From positions 1-50,388 of the forward strand of contig CAAFVD010000099.1 in NCBI GenBank assembly GCA_900766355.1: a DNA stretch of 50,388 nt, read 5' to 3'. A program made the position numbers and the translations under genes. The DNA is from Candidatus Gastranaerophilales bacterium (lineage in GTDB: Bacteria > Cyanobacteriota > Vampirovibrionia > Gastranaerophilales > Gastranaerophilaceae). Below, in pieces: positions 25,311 through 34,218 of this stretch (its first letter is position 1; every line of letters begins with the position of its first letter). The notes under the pieces are model-generated. The model did not search any database and had not been told where the DNA came from. It was given only the letters and a program-made list of their open reading frames with translations.

Positions 25311-26471
25311 ATGACAAAGTATAGATTTGAAGATATTGCATATAATAGTACAGAAAAAAAGAAACCTGTTGAAGAAGATAAATATACTTATATCGGATTA
25401 GAACATTTAGACCCTCAATGCCTTGAAGTAACAAGATATGGCTCGGAAGTTGCTCCGATTGGAGAAAAATTAGTAATGAAAAAAGGTGATGTGCTTTTTG
25501 GTAAAAGGAGAGCATACCAAAAAAAAGTAGCCATAGCACCTTTTGATGGTATTTTTTCTGCTCACGGTATGGTTTTAAGACCAAAAGAAAAAGTTATTGA
25601 TCCTAAATTTTTCCCAATGTTTATTGCGTCAGATTATTTTTTGGATTCTGCAATTAAAATATCAGTAGGTTCTCTCTCTCCGACAATAAATTGGAGCGCA
25701 CTTAAAGAACTTGAATTTGAATTGCCGGATTTGAATAAGCAGCGTGAATTGGCAGAACTTCTTTGGGCAGCAGAAGAAACAAAACAAGCTTATAAAAAAT
25801 TAATAGAAAAAAATAATCTAAAAATTCAAACAGATTTTATTAAAGATATATACTTAAATAAGAATATAAAAAAAGATGAATTAGGCAAATTTGTCGAATT
25901 TATTAGAGGGGTTTCGTACAAGCCTAATGATTTATTTGAAAAATTAAACTTTGACATAAATACTATATTATTTAGAGCAAACAATATAGTGAATGGAAGC
26001 ATCGATATGACGGATGTTCAATATGTATCAAAAATAAAGGTTTCTACAATGCAGTACATTAGATCGGGTGATATTTTAATGTGTGCATCAAATGGAAGCA
26101 TTAATCATCTTGGTAAAACAGCATTGTGTTTAAAAGGATCTGAAAATACAACTTTTGGTGCTTTTTGTCAAGTGATACGTTCAAAAGGTAAGATATTGCC
26201 TGAATTATTACAATTATACTTTGAAAGCCCGATATTTAGGAATATTGTTGAAAATAGTGCTTGTGGCATAAATATAAACAATTTAAAAATTGAAAATCTC
26301 AGCAATATACTTGTTCCTATATTAAATGGCAATGACAATAATTATATTCTTAATTTGTACCGGTATAAAATAAAAACAAATAAAGATATATATTCCTGCA
26401 TAGAAAAAATAAGTAAATTTAATAATAAATTAATAAATCAAAATTTAACCAAGGAGGTCTCACATGTTTAA
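25311..26471 (+). CDS. hsdS: type I restriction-modification specificity subunit HsdS
   Basis: 386 residues with two target-recognition domains. The first (about 1-150) contains YTYIGLEHLDPQ, MKKGDVLFGKRRAYQ and SVGSLSPTINWSALKELEF. A conserved spacer follows (ELPDLNKQRELAELLWAAEE, then TKQAYKKLIEK), then the second domain (about 190-350) with RGVSYKPNDLF, IRSGDILMCASNGS and NNLKIENLSNILVPI. Each domain reads one half of a bipartite DNA site, and the helical spacer sets the distance. The start follows the hsdM stop directly, with AAAGGAGG upstream. It overlaps hsdR by eight bases. Confidence 0.92.
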   Translation: MTKYRFEDIAYNSTEKKKPVEEDKYTYIGLEHLDPQCLEVTRYGSEVAPIGEKLVMKKGDVLFGKRRAYQKKVAIAPFDGIFSAHGMVLRPKEKVIDPKFFPMFIASDYFLDSAIKISVGSLSPTINWSALKELEFELPDLNKQRELAELLWAAEETKQAYKKLIEKNNLKIQTDFIKDIYLNKNIKKDELGKFVEFIRGVSYKPNDLFEKLNFDINTILFRANNIVNGSIDMTDVQYVSKIKVSTMQYIRSGDILMCASNGSINHLGKTALCLKGSENTTFGAFCQVIRSKGKILPELLQLYFESPIFRNIVENSACGININNLKIENLSNILVPILNGNDNNYILNLYRYKIKTNKDIYSCIEKISKFNNKLINQNLTKEVSHV

Positions 26472-29370
26472 TGAAGATACCTTAGAACAAATGCTTATAA
26501 CAATATTAAATAACAACGGCTGGAAATATATTAAAGCCGAGGAACTTCCTCGTGAATATAGTGATGTACTTGTTGAATCTATGGTTAAAGAAGCTCTGAT
26601 TAGGTTGAATCCAGAAATAGCAGAAGAACCGTCAAGAGCAGATGAAGTAATTTATAAATTACGTTCTCTTATCTTTTCAACACAGGCTCACGACTTAGTT
26701 ACAAGAAATGAACAATTTAAAAAACTTATATTTGAAGAAAATTCGTTCCCGTTTGGTAAAGACGGAAGAATGGTGCCTATAAAGTTCTTTGGAACAATGA
26801 CGAAAGAAGAACTTGATAAGAATGAGTATGTTGTTACAAATCAATGGGTATTTCCAAAAGAAGAAGGTGGAAAACGACTTGATTTAGTGTTACTTATTAA
26901 CGGATTCCCTGTCGCAATTGGAGAATTAAAGTCTCCGGTTCGTGATGCAATAACTTGGTTAGACGGTGCTGGTGATATCTCCGCTTACGAAAAAAGCATT
27001 CCGCAAATGTTTGTGCCAAATGTATTCAATTTTGCATCTGAAGGAAAATGTTTTAGATATGGATCTGTTTGTATGCCGATTGGCTTATGGGGGCCTTGGC
27101 ACACTCCAAGTTGTAAAACCGAAGGCACTTTAGCAAATGTAAAAATTAGCGTAGCAGATATGATTACACCTGCAAGAGTTATGGATATATTCCAATTCTT
27201 CACTATATTTGCAACTGATAAAAAATATAGAAAATATAAAATAATATGCCGCTATCAACAATATGAAGGTGCAAATTTAATTGTAAACAGAGTTATAAAC
27301 GGCTATCCAAAGAAAGGTTTGATATGGCATTTCCAAGGTTCAGGTAAATCCTTACTTATGGTATTTGCTGCACAAAAATTGCGTATGATACCGGAATTGA
27401 AAAATCCGACAGTTGTTATCGTTGATGGCCGTATAGATTTAGAAACACAAATAACTGCAACATTTAACGCTTCTGATATTCCAAACCTTGAAAGCGCCTC
27501 TACAAAAGAAGAACTGATGACGTTCTTCAAAAATGATACTCGTAAGATCTTAATAACTACAATATTCAGATTTGGTGATGTCGAAACAGTATTAAACGAA
27601 CGAGACAATATTATCGTTATGGTTGATGAAGCTCATAGAACTCAAGAAGGTAACCTCGGAGAAAAAATGAGATTGGCACTTCCTAACGCATTCTTCTTTG
27701 GTTTAACCGGAACTCCTATAAACAGAATTGATAAAAATACTTTCCATACATTCGGCGCCATTGAAGATAAAAGCGGTTATATGAGCAAATATTCATTCTC
27801 TGATTCAATCAGAGATAAGGCAACACTACCGCTCAATTTTGAACCGGTTCCTGTCGATTTACACGTTAATAAGGAAAATCTTGATAAAGAATTTGATTGC
27901 TTAACAAAAGATTTATCAGAAGAAGATAAATGCGAGCTTTCTCGTAGAGTAAATATGAAAGCAATTATGTATGACAAAAAACGTATTAAAAAGGTTTGTG
28001 AACATATTGTGAACCATTTTAAAACCAAGATTGAACCAAACGGATACAAAGCTCAAGTTGTATGTTATGACCGCGAGTGCTGTTTAATGTACAAAGAAGA
28101 GCTTGATAAATTGATGTCACCTGAAGCATCAACTATCATTATGGATACGAACAATGACAAAGAGGATAGATATAAAGCATATCGCAGAGATCGTGATGCT
28201 GAAGGTAAAATCTTAGACAGGTTCAGAGAACCAAATGACCCGCTTAAGTTTGTTATTGTAACTTCAAAACTTTTGACAGGTTTTGATGCTCCAATTCTGC
28301 AGGTTATGTATCTTGATAAACCTATGAAGGATCACACTTTGCTTCAGGCAATATGCCGTACAAATCGTGTTTATGATGAAGGCAAAACTTCTGGTTTAAT
28401 TGTAGATTATATTGGTATATTTGATAACGTTGCACGAGCTTTAGATTTTGATGAAGCAGGAATGAAGAAAGTTATAACAAATATTGAAGACGTTAAAACT
28501 CAATTCCCTGCTTTAATGAAAAAATGTTTAAGCTACTTTATGGGCGTTGATAGAACAACCGACGGTTGGGAAGGTTTGATGGCTGCACAAGAATGTATTC
28601 CAACAAACAAAGAAAAAGACAAGTTCGCTGCAGATTACAGAGTTTTAAACAGAGTTTGGAATGCACTTTCACCTGATACATTCTTACAACCATACAAATA
28701 TGATTATAAATGGTTAAGCAAAGTGTATGAATCGGTAAAACCGACTGATGGCAGAGGTGGATTAATCTGGGCTACCCTTGGTGCTAAAACAATTGAACTT
28801 ATACACGAAAATTTAGAAGTCGGGGATTTGCACGATGATATGGATATTTTAACTATGGATGCCGAATTGATCGATGAATTCATAGAAAAACAAAAAGATT
28901 TGAAAAAAGCTACAATGAAAGTTGAAATAAATCTTGTTGCAAAAATCAGAGCACATAGTAACGATCCAAAATTCATAAGACTTGGTGAAAAACTTGAAAA
29001 CTTACGTGAAAAGCACGAACAAGGACTTATTACGAGTATTGAATTTTTGAAACTTTTGCTTGAATTAGCACGTGAAGCTGCGCAAGCAGAAAAAGAAGTC
29101 GTACCGGAAGAAGAAATTGATAAAGGTAAAGCTGCCTTAACCGAATTGTTTAACGGTGTAAAAAACGCACAAACTCCAATAATTGTTGAAAGAATCGTAA
29201 ATGATATTGATGAGATAGTAAAAGTTGTTCGTTTCCCTGAATGGCAAACAACAACTGCTGGTAAACAAGAAGTTAAAAAGGCTTTAAGAAGTATAATTTG
29301 GATTAAATATAAGCTCAAAGACAAAGAAGTCTTTGATAAAGCTTATAGTTATATCGAGCAGTATTACTAA
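26464..29370 (+). CDS. hsdR: type I restriction-modification endonuclease/translocase HsdR
   Basis: 968 residues. The N-terminal PD-(D/E)xK nuclease is visible as KRLDLVLLINGFPVAIGELK (Asp140, Glu154, Lys156). The SF2 motor has Walker A as FQGSGKSLLM (291-296), VDEAHRTQEG (motif II), FFGLTGTPI (motif III), then TSKLLTGFDAPILQVMYLDK and LLQAICRTNRVYDE (motifs V and VI). The C-terminal ~250 residues form the helical region that docks to the methylase core. It cuts unmodified DNA after ATP-driven translocation. AAGGAGGT precedes the ATG, inside the end of hsdS. All active residues seen are intact, so restriction is likely functional. Confidence 0.94.
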   Translation: MFNEDTLEQMLITILNNNGWKYIKAEELPREYSDVLVESMVKEALIRLNPEIAEEPSRADEVIYKLRSLIFSTQAHDLVTRNEQFKKLIFEENSFPFGKDGRMVPIKFFGTMTKEELDKNEYVVTNQWVFPKEEGGKRLDLVLLINGFPVAIGELKSPVRDAITWLDGAGDISAYEKSIPQMFVPNVFNFASEGKCFRYGSVCMPIGLWGPWHTPSCKTEGTLANVKISVADMITPARVMDIFQFFTIFATDKKYRKYKIICRYQQYEGANLIVNRVINGYPKKGLIWHFQGSGKSLLMVFAAQKLRMIPELKNPTVVIVDGRIDLETQITATFNASDIPNLESASTKEELMTFFKNDTRKILITTIFRFGDVETVLNERDNIIVMVDEAHRTQEGNLGEKMRLALPNAFFFGLTGTPINRIDKNTFHTFGAIEDKSGYMSKYSFSDSIRDKATLPLNFEPVPVDLHVNKENLDKEFDCLTKDLSEEDKCELSRRVNMKAIMYDKKRIKKVCEHIVNHFKTKIEPNGYKAQVVCYDRECCLMYKEELDKLMSPEASTIIMDTNNDKEDRYKAYRRDRDAEGKILDRFREPNDPLKFVIVTSKLLTGFDAPILQVMYLDKPMKDHTLLQAICRTNRVYDEGKTSGLIVDYIGIFDNVARALDFDEAGMKKVITNIEDVKTQFPALMKKCLSYFMGVDRTTDGWEGLMAAQECIPTNKEKDKFAADYRVLNRVWNALSPDTFLQPYKYDYKWLSKVYESVKPTDGRGGLIWATLGAKTIELIHENLEVGDLHDDMDILTMDAELIDEFIEKQKDLKKATMKVEINLVAKIRAHSNDPKFIRLGEKLENLREKHEQGLITSIEFLKLLLELAREAAQAEKEVVPEEEIDKGKAALTELFNGVKNAQTPIIVERIVNDIDEIVKVVRFPEWQTTTAGKQEVKKALRSIIWIKYKLKDKEVFDKAYSYIEQYY

Positions 29371-29429
29371 GAAGAAAGGAGTAAAGAAGATGAAAATGTA
29401 GATAGGGGTATGGAGGTAGGGGCAAAAAA

Positions 29430-29464
29430 AGTGTTTTAATATTGATGTCCAATAACAAAACACT
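29430..29464 (+). terminator. weak hairpin after hsdR
   Basis: AGTGTTTT (29430-29437) and AAAACACT (29457-29464) are complementary with a 19-base loop, followed 9 bases later by ATTTTTTTG. It could end the restriction operon. The rest of 29371-29577 has no gene; it contains a TTCGGACATTGTGG box at 29527 that resembles boxes near the transposase. Confidence 0.35.
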
Positions 29465-29577
29465 CTAAAAATATTTTTTTGTACAAATATTATATTACAA
29501 ATTGCCATAAAAGCAAAATTGTTGCTTTCGGACATTGTGGCTAATTTGTGATGCAAGTTTTTAAGGAGACATTTAAA

Positions 29578-29922
29578 ATGTTTTATAACGAAAATTGGTC
29601 GGAGGACGTAAAACTCGCAGTTTGGAAAAAGGCAAATGAAGTACCAGGATATGACCCCAATATTTATAGAAAAGATTTTGCTGGAGCCTGGATTAAGTAT
29701 GAAGACTATGGTAAAACTTCTTCTGATATGAATTTTGGTTGGGAAGTTGATCACAAAATTCCAGAATCAAAAGGCGGTAGTGATGACTTAAGCAACTTAG
29801 AATCATTGCAATGGTGTAATAATCGCACAAAAAGAGATGATTATCCTAGCTTCAAAACTTCTATAAGTTCTGACGGTACGCATAATACTTACAAAGAACA
29901 GTCTTGGAAGTTTAATACTTAA
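29578..29922 (+). CDS. small HNH endonuclease
   Basis: 114 residues. The HNH motif is clear: GWEVDHKIPESKGGSDDLSN, then LESLQWCNNRTKRD, with the Asp-His pair, a loop, the Asn and a final Asn. An N-terminal region (WSEDVKLAVWKKANEVPGYD) is typical of stand-alone HNH proteins carried near restriction genes. It probably nicks or cuts DNA using one metal ion. The start at 29578 is chosen because AAGGAG lies 11 bases upstream; an in-frame ATG at 29548 lacks a site. A strong terminator follows within 15 bases, so it is a single-gene unit. Confidence 0.85.
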   Translation: MFYNENWSEDVKLAVWKKANEVPGYDPNIYRKDFAGAWIKYEDYGKTSSDMNFGWEVDHKIPESKGGSDDLSNLESLQWCNNRTKRDDYPSFKTSISSDGTHNTYKEQSWKFNT

Positions 29923-29934
29923 ATATTATATTTG

Positions 29935-29964
29935 GCAGAGGGGATACAATCCTCTCTGCTTTTT
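29935..29964 (+). terminator. rho-independent terminator after the HNH gene
   Basis: GCAGAGGGGAT (29935-29945) pairs with ATCCTCTCTGC (29949-29959) with one G-T pair and an ACA loop, followed by TTTTTAAATTT. Confidence 0.9.
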
Positions 29965-29997
29965 AAATTTAGGTTATAATTAAACAAAAGGAGTTTT

Positions 29998-31398
29998 ATG
30001 ACAGAATATTTATATCGATACAGATCTCTTAATAGCTCATATACTTTTAAAGAATTGGAAAATCTTGAAATATATTTTGCCAAACCAGATGAACTTAATG
30101 ATCAAATGGAAGATTATATGAATATATTCTGGCAAGGCGATGAAATAGCATTTCTAGGACTTTTTAAGCACTATTTGTATGTTTTATCAAGTGTTTATTA
30201 TGATGCAAGTATAAGAAACCGAAAGCAGAAAATTGATCCAAATTTATTACCGGTGTTTTTAGCTGTTGATATAAATGAAAAGCCAGAAATGGAAACAACA
30301 TTTAAATCTATATACTATGAATTTTTTGCCCCTGAAGGGATATCAAATTTACCGATAAAAATGTCTGAATCAAATAAAAAATATACCGCTGATGAGATAC
30401 TACTTATTCTAAAAACAATACATTCATTTGCATATTTTGTCGTTGATTCTATGTTTAAAAAATTTGATAGAGGTATTGATGTTTTTAAAGATAAAGAACA
30501 TAAAGAAATTTATGATTCTGTAAAATACAACAACGAATATTCTGAATTAATTAAAATTCTTAATAGTCCAAAAACGACAAAACAAGAAATAATTGATTTG
30601 ATAAATAAAAAAGATCTAGAACGAATAGCTATTCAAAAATTTTCAAATAATAAACATAAGGATAAAGATACAAATAATATAAATATATTATCTTTTGAAT
30701 TCCCAGAGATTTATTTAAAGAGAATAAAAAGATTATTGTATGAAAATCATTATATAGCTTGTTTTACAACAAATTATACAAATGAACCAATGTGGGGACA
30801 CTATGCAAATAGTGAAAATGGTATCTGTTTGCGATTTAAAACTAATAAAAATCAAATAGAGATGTGTCCAATTAGTGAAAAATATGGATATCAAAATTTA
30901 GATTTTTATAAGGTGATTTATTCCACTAATTACCCGGAAATTGATTTCTTTGGCTCTTTGGGCTGCTTACAATATAATCTTATAAAAGATTTTTGGTTAT
31001 GCAATTATGATAGAACAAGGTATAGCATTTGCTGCGAAAAATATAAAAATATAACAGAATGGAGAGAAGAATATCATAAAAAAGCAAAAGAATATATTTG
31101 TACCAAATCAAAAAATTGGATTCATGAAGATGAATATCGACTCTTTTTAAGAGATAGTTTAAATATCAACCAAAGCGAAAAAGGAATTATCGCAAAATAT
31201 AAAATAAAAGATTTAGATGCGATAATTTTTGGGCGAAAAGTTTCTTCTGAAAACAAACTCAAAATCATAAAAATCATACTAAAACATTGTCAAAAAGAAA
31301 ATATTAAAGATTTCAAGTTCTATGATCTTTATTATTCAACTATTACAAATCAATTAGAACTTAAACCCTGTAGTGAATGTGTATATTTACAAATTTAA
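29998..31398 (+). CDS. DUF2971-like protein (defence-associated), copy 2
   Basis: 466 residues, longer than copy 1. It begins MTEYLYRYRSLNSSYTFKEL with ENLEIYFAKPDELNDQMED, matching the family's opening (LYRYR..., then FxxPxxFNDPxD). The central pair ACFTTNYTNEPMWGHYANSE and GICLRFK corresponds to CFSExxxNxLMWSHYAxxHxG, and WIHEDEYRLF corresponds to the KYEKEWR block. A ~150-residue insertion (about 130-240) holds charged helices and is not seen in copy 1. AAAGGAG lies seven bases before the ATG. It closes the right side of the restriction module, so two diverged members bracket it. Function unknown; a toxin-like or effector role is possible. Confidence 0.78.
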   Translation: MTEYLYRYRSLNSSYTFKELENLEIYFAKPDELNDQMEDYMNIFWQGDEIAFLGLFKHYLYVLSSVYYDASIRNRKQKIDPNLLPVFLAVDINEKPEMETTFKSIYYEFFAPEGISNLPIKMSESNKKYTADEILLILKTIHSFAYFVVDSMFKKFDRGIDVFKDKEHKEIYDSVKYNNEYSELIKILNSPKTTKQEIIDLINKKDLERIAIQKFSNNKHKDKDTNNINILSFEFPEIYLKRIKRLLYENHYIACFTTNYTNEPMWGHYANSENGICLRFKTNKNQIEMCPISEKYGYQNLDFYKVIYSTNYPEIDFFGSLGCLQYNLIKDFWLCNYDRTRYSICCEKYKNITEWREEYHKKAKEYICTKSKNWIHEDEYRLFLRDSLNINQSEKGIIAKYKIKDLDAIIFGRKVSSENKLKIIKIILKHCQKENIKDFKFYDLYYSTITNQLELKPCSECVYLQI

Positions 31399-31451
31399 CT
31401 TGATTTGTATATGACTTTGAGTGATGAATACGACACAATAAAGGAGGTCGT

Positions 31452-31673
31452 ATGGAAAAAGTTGGATTTAACATCACTCAAAAAGAGTTTAAGCAATTAA
31501 GTAAGTGGGCGGAGAATATTTATAACACAGCTGTAGTTATTGATTATTTTGTTGTAAATCAGCAGGAGATTGAAGAATGCTACAATCTTGCGCCGGTAGT
31601 TAAACATTTGCGAAATGATGCGGATGTGTTGAATGCATTTTTTATTGATCACGAAAAAGATGTTGAAATTTAA
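31452..31673 (+). CDS. small hypothetical protein (73 aa)
   Basis: 73 residues, MEKVGFNITQKEFKQLSKWA and onward, mixed helix, no membrane segment or motif I can name. AAAGGAGGTCGT precedes the ATG, so translation is well supported. It lies between the second DUF2971 gene and the minus-strand DUF1804 gene and may be a small gene of the Mu-like element. Confidence 0.65.
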   Translation: MEKVGFNITQKEFKQLSKWAENIYNTAVVIDYFVVNQQEIEECYNLAPVVKHLRNDADVLNAFFIDHEKDVEI

Positions 31674-31691
31674 ATGCTGTTTAAAAGGTGT

Positions 31692-32147
31692 TTAATCGTC
31701 GTTCAAATCGTGTTCACAAATTTCTTCGTGTGTTATGCCGAGAATTTGTTCCTCAATTTCTCGTATAATATCCGGCGTTAAGCCTTTCGGCTTTTCCTCT
31801 TGGAGCTTTTGTTTTTCACTTATCACTTCATCTTCATAAGATTTGACTGGCCCAATCAATTTCAGCATTTTAGTAACAGCATAATACCTTGCAGGCTCGA
31901 CTTTACCGTTATTCTCCATATCCTTTTCGATAGAATTTATCAAACTGCGGGTAAAATCATATAAATCCGAATGTAACGTCGTTTTTGTACGAAGATATTC
32001 AGCTCTTTTGGTTTCCCAATCATCAGACTTTTTCCACCGACGAAGCGTCTTCTCGTTCAAATGAAGCTGCCTTGCAATATCTTCCAACGACATAAATTTT
32101 TCAGCATATAGTTTAAAGGCATCTTGTGCCAATATTTGTTTTTTCAT
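31692..32147 (-). CDS. DUF1804-like Mu-type phage protein (small terminase-like)
   Basis: 151 residues. The N-terminal helix-turn-helix is plain (AEKFMSLEDIARQLHLNEKT, then LRRWKKSDDW), followed by LHSDLYDFTRSLINSIEKDM and ARYYAVTKMLKLI. This matches DUF1804 proteins of Mu-like phages, which sit at the small-terminase position and bind DNA during packaging. The start at 32147 has GAGGTT upstream; an open frame extends 113 codons further but lacks a site and overlaps a divergent gene. No large terminase, portal, capsid or tail gene is nearby, so it is either a relic or has been kept for DNA binding. Confidence 0.7.
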   Translation of the reverse strand: MKKQILAQDAFKLYAEKFMSLEDIARQLHLNEKTLRRWKKSDDWETKRAEYLRTKTTLHSDLYDFTRSLINSIEKDMENNGKVEPARYYAVTKMLKLIGPVKSYEDEVISEKQKLQEEKPKGLTPDIIREIEEQILGITHEEICEHDLNDD

Positions 32148-32203
32148 AATTAACCTCGGGGTAAATAAAGTTTTGGTATACACAGGATAACTCTGTTTCG
32201 CAG

Positions 32204-32262
32204 AAACATCAAGTCCCAAATGTGCCTGAATGATACGTTTTCTGGATTTTGAGTTGATGTTT
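32204..32262. promoter_or_regulatory. inverted repeat between divergent genes
   Basis: AAACATCAA (32204-32212) and TTGATGTTT (32254-32262) are perfect nine-base arms in the 160-base gap between the DUF1804 gene and the rightward small genes. The spacing suggests two half-sites of a looping regulator rather than a terminator. Confidence 0.35.
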
Positions 32263-32307
32263 TTACCGATATGAGTGATGAATTGTATAGCTTGAAAGGA
32301 GCATACT

Positions 32308-32520
32308 ATGATTGAAATCGGTAAAAAATACAGATTAAAAAAGCTCAAAGGTTGGTTTGAAAAAGATAGCGAAGAATTTACAGTTGTTTGTTTTGGCAAG
32401 CATAACATTGTTTGCTGTGTTGCACCAAATGGTGAAAAATATGTATTTGATAAAAATTTTTTGATCGACCCCGACAAGCCGGACAAGATATACGCAGATA
32501 TTAAAATAACGAAAGGCTAA
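32308..32520 (+). CDS. small hypothetical protein (70 aa), SH3-like strand pattern
   Basis: 70 residues, beginning MIEIGKKYRLKKLKGWFEKD, with alternating beta-type stretches (EFTVVCFGKHNIVCCVAP, EKYVFDKNFLI) that suggest a small beta-barrel. GAAAGGAGC lies seven bases before the ATG. First of three closely spaced small genes typical of a phage early region. No family named. Confidence 0.65.
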   Translation: MIEIGKKYRLKKLKGWFEKDSEEFTVVCFGKHNIVCCVAPNGEKYVFDKNFLIDPDKPDKIYADIKITKG

Positions 32521-32523
32521 ACC

Positions 32524-32724
32524 ATGATTGAAAAAGATTACAAGCTATATGGAACAAAGATTTTAAACTTAAAGACTCAAGAAATCGGATTACTGATTTG
32601 CTTATGGGAAAACAAATATGCTGATAAAACAGTCGATTTTGCAACTTGTGTTGATAAAAACGGCAAACGCTACAACATTGAACTTGATAATATCAGAGGG
32701 GTTGAAGATGATTTTGAAAAATAA
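32524..32724 (+). CDS. small hypothetical protein (66 aa), similar fold to its neighbour
   Basis: 66 residues, MIEKDYKLYGTKILNLKTQE and onward. It shares the MIE start and beta-strand spacing with the preceding protein (IGLLICLWENKY, FATCVDKNGKRYNIELDNI), so the two may be duplicates. It begins three bases after the previous stop with AAAGGC as site and overlaps the next gene by 17 bases. Confidence 0.65.
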   Translation: MIEKDYKLYGTKILNLKTQEIGLLICLWENKYADKTVDFATCVDKNGKRYNIELDNIRGVEDDFEK

Positions 32725-32941
32725 ATTAACGAAAGAAACATTAGATATTCCGTATTCTGAATTCAGGATAAAGTTTGCCAAAGAAATACAAATAGCCTTT
32801 GAAAGTTTTCGCAAAACCGAACTAAATAAGCCTTTTTATAACTACAAAGACGATAATTCAATGGAATTTAATTTCTACTTCCAACTCCAATGGAATTTCA
32901 ACCATTTTGAAAATAGTAATTGGTATATTGAACGACATTAA
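32708..32941 (+). CDS. small hypothetical protein (77 aa)
   Basis: 77 residues from ATG 32708, which has AGAGGGG nine bases upstream. The frame is open back to 32618, but that part overlaps the previous gene and lacks a site. The protein is mixed helix and aromatic-rich (FNFYFQLQWNFNHFENSNWY). It ends in a four-base overlap with the convergent mcrC gene. No family named. Confidence 0.6.
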   Translation: MILKNKLTKETLDIPYSEFRIKFAKEIQIAFESFRKTELNKPFYNYKDDNSMEFNFYFQLQWNFNHFENSNWYIERH

Positions 32942-34218
32942 GCGACTTTTAAAATTTCTTTGATATCATCCATAATTTCTTCTAAATGTTGTTTCAAATT
33001 CGTATAACATAAATCTATAGTTTTAAAATTAATTTTTATATTTTTTTCATCAGTATTTAATTTAAAACTTGGTACATTTGGAACTTCTTTATTCCATCTT
33101 GGATATATAAGAACTGCTTTGTTTGTATTATGTAATAGGCAATACGTTGAAACTTGGAAAACATCAGCATTTGAAAAATCATCAGTTCCTATAAATATTT
33201 TATATTTTGTATCCAAAATTATCCTATCATTGTTATTTTCTGCAAAAATATCAACATAAGTATTTCTTTTTTTATCATCATCACTGACTAATAAACTTTT
33301 TCTCTTTTGTGCCGTAAATTTCCAACCTAATTCAGATTCATTCTTTTTTATTATTTCAAAGACAAATTTTTCAAATAATTTATTCATATCCCAAATAAGA
33401 GTTATATTTTCAAACTTATTTTTGGATAAATCAACACTTGTATTTTCAATGAACATTTTTGCTAAATTAAAAGGTTTCCTAAAGGATTCTTGATTCCTTG
33501 AAAGTCTTATTTTTTCTACTTTAAACTTATCAAATCGGACTAATTTTATATCATTGTAATAATTGATTATAAATTTTAGAATCTTTTTATTAAAACTATC
33601 ATTCGCAATATTATATAAACAGGTAGAAACAAATAAAAATAATTGATTTAAAATATTATTTTCGGAATATTCATCATATTCACAATAAAATTTTGCTTGG
33701 TTCACATTGTTATAACGAATATTTTCAGTAAATTTAATTTTTCCCTTTAAATAATTCAGATTATCTTCTTCTCTGACATATTTTTTGGGAGTTATTCGTT
33801 TTAAACATTCAAACAAAGAGTTTGCATATTCTCTTATTAGAACTTCTAAAAAAGGATTTTGGGCTGTCGATAATTTGGCAATATCACTTGTCTTTATTTG
33901 CAACTTTTTAACATAAGAAAGCATAAAAATTAGATTTCTAAGAATATTCCCAGCATTATCATTATCACATATTAATTTAGGTAGAATCTGAAATTGATGT
34001 TTTTTATATTTGATAACACCAACCCAAGAATCAGCCATAATCCCATGTCTTGTAACTTTTAAAATGGTATCCAAATTATGGCACTTTAAGTAAGACTGCA
34101 ATTTATCCAAATCGCAATTTGCATTATCCAGAATTTCGTTATACTTAACCTTATTATTGGCTTGTTTTTTATTCTTGGTTATTTCTTCATACTCTTTAAG
34201 AATAATTGTCTTTGACAT
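32938..34218 (-). CDS. mcrC: McrC-type nuclease subunit of a McrBC restriction system
   Basis: 426 residues. The N-terminal part carries the McrC pattern (RHGIMADSWVGVIKYKKHQF, then QILPKLI) and the middle a NPFLEVLIREYANSL helix. The PD-(D/E)xK nuclease near 325-350 reads YVDIFAENNNDRIILDTKYK (Asp...Asp-Thr-Lys). McrC binds the McrB ring and supplies the cutting activity of this modification-dependent system, which targets DNA carrying methyl or larger base modifications. The ATG overlaps the mcrB stop by one base (TAATG), so the two are translated together. The nuclease residues appear intact. Confidence 0.88.
   Translation of the reverse strand: MSKTIILKEYEEITKNKKQANNKVKYNEILDNANCDLDKLQSYLKCHNLDTILKVTRHGIMADSWVGVIKYKKHQFQILPKLICDNDNAGNILRNLIFMLSYVKKLQIKTSDIAKLSTAQNPFLEVLIREYANSLFECLKRITPKKYVREEDNLNYLKGKIKFTENIRYNNVNQAKFYCEYDEYSENNILNQLFLFVSTCLYNIANDSFNKKILKFIINYYNDIKLVRFDKFKVEKIRLSRNQESFRKPFNLAKMFIENTSVDLSKNKFENITLIWDMNKLFEKFVFEIIKKNESELGWKFTAQKRKSLLVSDDDKKRNTYVDIFAENNNDRIILDTKYKIFIGTDDFSNADVFQVSTYCLLHNTNKAVLIYPRWNKEVPNVPSFKLNTDEKNIKINFKTIDLCYTNLKQHLEEIMDDIKEILKVA

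Noticed and set aside
28704..29324. Long minus-strand open frame inside hsdR
   Set aside because: Serine- and phenylalanine-rich shadow of a conserved plus-strand gene, with no start signal.
32148..32486. N-terminal extension of the DUF1804 gene
   Set aside because: The extra 113 codons lack a ribosome site, overlap a well-supported divergent gene and are not DUF1804-like.
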